NCBI GenBank assembly: GCA_049515175.1
Contig: JBEKUI010000086.1
Coordinates: 1-15,777 of the forward strand
Direction of reading: 5' to 3'
DNA length: 15,777 nucleotides
Source of the DNA: JACQNR01 sp049515175
GTDB taxonomy: Bacteria > Acidobacteriota > Terriglobia > UBA7540
Both the position numbers and the translations under genes were made by a program. The notes beneath the pieces are model-generated. The model searched no databases, was not told where the DNA came from, and saw only the letters and a list, made by a program, of their open reading frames with translations. Shown here piece by piece: positions 13,830 to 15,777 of the stretch. Each line of letters opens with the position of its first letter. Positions within the stretch are counted from its first letter, which is position 1.

Positions 13830-14714
13830 ATGGAGAGGAAATTTTATACATTTCTAATCTTCCCAGGCGCCCACGGGAAGATGCACAAGGTTCGGCTTCC
13901 ATTCTACGTCGTCCACTTGGTCCTCACGTTCAGCGTGGTGGGAATTATCACCGTGGCGGCTCTCTCCAGCAGCTATGCGCGAATGCTGCTGAAGGTTGCA
14001 AATTACAACAACGTCCGGAATGAGCGCGAGGCCCTCCGAACGCAGTATCGAGCCTTGGAGAACACGGTCACCCAGACCAATGCCAAGCTGGGCTCGCTGC
14101 AGTCGCTGGCCTCCGAAGTGGCCCTGACATATGGTTTTGGGGAGCCCCGGCGACCTAGGTTGTCGCAGGCGGTCATGGCCTTGGCGACGCAGAGCAACTC
14201 GACTTTGGACTCCAGCTACAGTGCTTCCTTGTATGCCTTCCGCCTGATGAAAGCGGCCGCGCAGAACGCTCCTCTCGATTCGACGATGCAGAGTCTGATC
14301 GCCAATCCCAATCTGGGCAGCCCCAACGTCCCGTCGGGGTGGCCGGTGCAAGGCCAGATCACGGGGGCATTCGGGGAGCGAATGGACCCCCTGAGCGGTG
14401 AGGGTGCGTTCCACTCTGGGATTGATATTTCCGCCCCCTCGGGGACCCGCGTTGGTGCGGCGGCGGACGGAATCGTGTTCTCCTCCGGCCCGGACGCCGG
14501 GTACGGTAATGCCGTGCTGATTGACCATGGCTACGGCATTACGACGAAGTATGGCCACCTCACCGGGATCTATGTGGTGGTTGGCCAGGAGGTCAAACGC
14601 GGCCAGTCGATCGGGACGGTGGGCACCACAGGCAAGACCACAGGGCCACATCTGCACTACGAGGTCCACGTCCACGACACGCCGGTCAACCCCGCGAAGT
14701 ATCTTCGGGGTTAG
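13830..14714 (+). CDS. Membrane-anchored M23 peptidase (murein hydrolase type)
   Basis: The product has 294 residues. The N-terminus is short and basic, followed by one transmembrane segment (about 25-47), so the rest faces the periplasm. A coiled-coil region (about 55-95, NEREALRTQYRALENT) precedes a C-terminal LytM/M23 domain (about 172-291). The zinc site is complete: His195 and Asp199 in FHSGIDIS, and His276 of HLH in GPHLHYEV, with His243 (YGHL) and His274 as catalytic histidines. This layout is that of NlpD/EnvC-like or MepM-like proteins, which cut peptidoglycan cross-links or activate amidases. All the metal residues are present, so an active enzyme is more likely than a regulator. 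The ribosome binding site is weak. Confidence 0.9.
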   Translation: MERKFYTFLIFPGAHGKMHKVRLPFYVVHLVLTFSVVGIITVAALSSSYARMLLKVANYNNVRNEREALRTQYRALENTVTQTNAKLGSLQSLASEVALTYGFGEPRRPRLSQAVMALATQSNSTLDSSYSASLYAFRLMKAAAQNAPLDSTMQSLIANPNLGSPNVPSGWPVQGQITGAFGERMDPLSGEGAFHSGIDISAPSGTRVGAAADGIVFSSGPDAGYGNAVLIDHGYGITTKYGHLTGIYVVVGQEVKRGQSIGTVGTTGKTTGPHLHYEVHVHDTPVNPAKYLRG

Positions 14715-14761
14715 CGCCGCTGGGGATTTCCAACCGGGGTGGGGCGGGATCGGAAAACCCC

Positions 14762-14790
14762 TTGCAATTTATTTGCCCTATTACTATAAT
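14762..14790 (+). promoter_or_regulatory. Near-consensus promoter of the tRNA-tuf cluster
   Basis: TTGCAA at 14762-14767 and a perfect TATAAT at 14785-14790 are 17 bp apart in a locally AT-rich stretch. The predicted start near 14797 gives a leader of about 9 nt before the first tRNA. This is the expected position for a strong stable-RNA promoter driving the four tRNAs and probably tuf. The -10 to +1 region is AT-rich, with no obvious GC discriminator. Confidence 0.8.
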
Positions 14791-14805
14791 TATCTATTTG
14801 TGGCG

Positions 14806-14881
14806 GCTGGCGTAGCTCAGCTGGTAGAGCATCTGATTTGTAATCAGAGGGTCGGGGGTTCGAATCCCTTCGCCAGCTCCA
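14806..14881 (+). tRNA. tRNA-Thr (anticodon TGT)
   Basis: The acceptor arm GCTGGCG (14806-14812) pairs with CGCCAGC (14871-14877). The D arm has AGCTCAGCTGGTAGAGC, the anticodon stem is TCTGA/TCAGA with loop TTTGTAA (anticodon TGT, reads ACA), and the T loop is TTCGAAT. CCA is encoded at 14879-14881. This is the first gene of the Thr-Tyr-Gly-Thr-tuf cluster. Confidence 0.97.
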
Positions 14882-14960
14882 AGTTGAGCGCGCGCCGGCG
14901 GCGGTGCTATCGGGCGAGTTCGGGATTCGGGAGCGGTTCTTACTACGGTCATTAGTACTC

Positions 14961-14991
14961 ACACGCACGGGGAGCGAGTCCGTCCTCGTGT
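14961..14991 (+). other. Stem-loop in the tRNA-Thr to tRNA-Tyr spacer
   Basis: ACACG (14961-14965) pairs with CGTGT (14987-14991), and ACGG (14967-14970) pairs with CCGT (14980-14983) around a 9-nt loop, with a small asymmetric internal loop. The 217-bp spacer (14882-15098) holds no supported gene. The hairpin may be a processing site or attenuator; no T-run follows it. Confidence 0.4.
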
Positions 14992-15098
14992 CTAAACTGT
15001 TGACCTCGAATCATCCAGCTCAAAGGTCATGCGGTTCGGCTCCGGTATGTCCGGGCTGAGTGTTGCCGCCGCGAAGGCTCGACGGAAGCGAGAGAAGT

Positions 15099-15187
15099 GG
15101 ACAGGTGGCCGAGCGGTCAATGGCAGCAGGCTGTAAACCTGCCGCTCCTTGCGAGCTACGGGGGTTCGAATCCTCCCCTGTCCACCA
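15099..15187 (+). tRNA. tRNA-Tyr (anticodon GTA)
   Basis: The acceptor GGACAGG (15099-15105) pairs with CCTGTCC (15177-15183). It is a class II tRNA with a long variable arm, as expected for Tyr in bacteria. The anticodon loop CTGTAAA gives GTA (reads TAT/TAC), and the T loop is TTCGAAT. CCA is encoded at 15185-15187. Confidence 0.96.
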
Positions 15188-15190
15188 GTT

Positions 15191-15271
15191 GGAGAAAGGA
15201 AACTGGAAATTCGAAACTGGAAATTCGGTGGACGAACCTGCCAGTTTCCAATTTCCATTTTCCAGTTTCAC
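15191..15271. repeat. Inverted 7-bp-period arrays between tRNA-Tyr and tRNA-Gly (flavour C)
   Basis: In the left arm GGA/CGA/CGG cores recur every 7 bp at 15191, 15198, 15205, 15212, 15219, 15226 and 15233. In the right arm TCC/TCA cores recur at 15247, 15254, 15261 and 15268. The unit alternates AACTGGA and AATTCGA. The arms pair at most positions over about 28 bp, so the tRNA precursor would contain a long hairpin between the two tRNAs. Confidence 0.8.
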
Positions 15272-15280
15272 AAGCCGGGG

Positions 15281-15355
15281 GCGGGAGTAACTCAGTGGTA
15301 GAGTCACAGCCTTCCAAGCTGTTGGTCGCGGGTTCGATTCCCGTCTCCCGCTCCA
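15281..15355 (+). tRNA. tRNA-Gly (anticodon TCC)
   Basis: The acceptor GCGGGAG (15281-15287) pairs with CTCCCGC (15345-15351). The anticodon loop CTTCCAA gives TCC (reads GGA/GGG). The T arm GCGGGTTCGATTCCCGT is canonical. CCA is encoded at 15353-15355. Confidence 0.97.
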
Positions 15356-15360
15356 GTTCC

Positions 15361-15458
15361 AAATTGGAAACCGGAAACTCGAAAATGGAAACTGGATATG
15401 GTTGCAGGATGATTAGCGGGGATCCAGTTTCCAGTTTCGAATTTCCAATTTCCTGTTC
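15361..15458. repeat. Inverted 7-bp-period arrays between tRNA-Gly and tRNA-Thr (flavour C)
   Basis: In the left arm GGA/CGA cores recur at 15366, 15373, 15380, 15387 and 15394. In the right arm TCC/TCG cores recur at 15423, 15430, 15437, 15444 and 15451. The reverse complement of the right arm matches the left arm at nearly all positions over about 30 bp (differences mostly C/T), so it would form a strong hairpin. Same unit type as the preceding spacer. Confidence 0.8.
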
Positions 15459-15482
15459 ACCCGCGCGCTGCGCGGGCGGTGG

Positions 15483-15558
15483 GCCGATGTAGCTCAGTTG
15501 GTAGAGCACGTCCTTGGTAAGGACGGGGTCAGCGGTTCAATTCCGCTCATCGGCTCCA
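15483..15558 (+). tRNA. tRNA-Thr (anticodon GGT)
   Basis: The acceptor GCCGATG (15483-15489) pairs with CATCGGC (15548-15554). The anticodon stem CGTCC/GGACG encloses loop TTGGTAA (anticodon GGT, reads ACC/ACT). The T arm has GGTTCAATTCC. CCA is encoded at 15556-15558. It is the last tRNA before tuf, as in the E. coli thrU-tyrU-glyT-thrT-tufB order. Confidence 0.97.
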
Positions 15559-15656
15559 GAAATTTGGCAAGGTCGCAGCCTCGCCGCCAGGCAAGCCCGG
15601 CGGAAGGTCGAACGGTCGAGAGACTGAGAACGCACTTATTCTGAGGTGGAGTCGTT

Positions 15657-15777
15657 ATGGCCAAGGAGAAATTTGATCGTTCGAAGCCGCACATGAACAT
15701 TGGGACGATCGGTCACATTGATCATGGGAAGACGACGTTGACGGCGGCGATTACGAAGGTACTGGCGAAGGAGAATC
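15657..15777 (+). CDS. tuf: Elongation factor Tu, N-terminal part (cut by window end)
   Basis: The first 40 residues are present (beginning MAKEKFDRSKPHMNIGTIGH and continuing with IDHGKTTLTAAITKVLAKEN). The P-loop GHIDHGKTT is the G1 motif of EF-Tu; most bacteria have Val where this has Ile. EF-Tu delivers aminoacyl-tRNA to the ribosome with GTP. ATG 15657 has GAGGTGGA at 15643-15650. It lies about 100 bp after tRNA-Thr(GGT), and I see no separate promoter, so co-transcription with the tRNAs is likely. The rest of the gene lies beyond the window. Confidence 0.98.
   Translation, partial: MAKEKFDRSKPHMNIGTIGHIDHGKTTLTAAITKVLAKEN

Noticed and set aside
13763..14023. Open frame overlapping the start of the M23 peptidase
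   Set aside because: It runs into the peptidase gene in another frame, and the translation shows no domain and becomes Arg/Pro-rich shadow sequence.

Overview
The window looks like a stretch of a GC-rich, Gram-negative soil-type bacterial chromosome, most likely an acidobacterium. This is an inference from the style of the EF-Tu N-terminus, several Tat-exported enzymes, an outer-membrane protein, a GH3 glycosidase, and intergenic repeats of a kind I associate with that phylum. No phylogenetic marker is complete here.

Layout. 1-99 is the 3' end of an unidentified gene. 348-1339 (+) holds a 49-residue YHS metal-site protein whose stop overlaps the GTG start of a putative outer-membrane protein. 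1381-3604 (-) is a probable two-gene operon for two Tat-type proteins: a sulfite-oxidase-like molybdopterin enzyme, then an aldo/keto reductase. 3736-3978 (+) is a small zinc-ribbon protein. 4159-6999 (+) holds an APH-type phosphotransferase, a four-helix-bundle (23S IVS/S23-type) protein inside a repeat-bounded cassette, and an enolase with altered active-site residues. 7315-9567 (+) is a secreted GH3 glycosidase of the beta-xylosidase type. 9728-10153 (+) is an OsmC-type peroxiredoxin. 10226-10868 (-) is an MntA/HepT nucleotidyltransferase-HEPN pair whose hepT carries an in-frame stop just before the catalytic motif. 11092-12312 (+) is a Tat-exported sugar-acid dehydratase-like member of the enolase superfamily. 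12476-13677 (+) is an M48 protease whose C-terminal domain is out of frame and cut short. 13830-14714 (+) is a membrane-anchored M23 peptidase behind a good sigma70-type promoter. 14806-15777 is the classic tRNA-Thr(TGT), tRNA-Tyr, tRNA-Gly, tRNA-Thr(GGT), tuf cluster, also behind a near-consensus promoter.

The most unusual feature is in the intergenic DNA. Several spacers hold degenerate tandem arrays with an exact 7-bp period, in three sequence flavours (AG-rich TAGGGAG-like, GTACGAA/GGACGAA-like, and AACTGGAAATTCGA-like). They usually come as inverted pairs able to fold into long hairpins. One inverted pair brackets the four-helix-bundle gene like terminal inverted repeats, and two other pairs sit between consecutive tRNA genes. 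A second layer consists of GC-rich palindromes with TAGGGG/CCCCTA edges, some of which supply the stop codon of the neighbouring gene. A 131-bp MITE-like structure lies immediately upstream of the dehydratase gene.

Functionally, the GH3 enzyme, the dehydratase-like protein and the aldo/keto reductase fit extracytoplasmic carbohydrate metabolism. OsmC fits peroxide defence, and M48/M23 fit envelope quality control and cell-wall turnover. No complete defence system, prophage or CRISPR array was seen.
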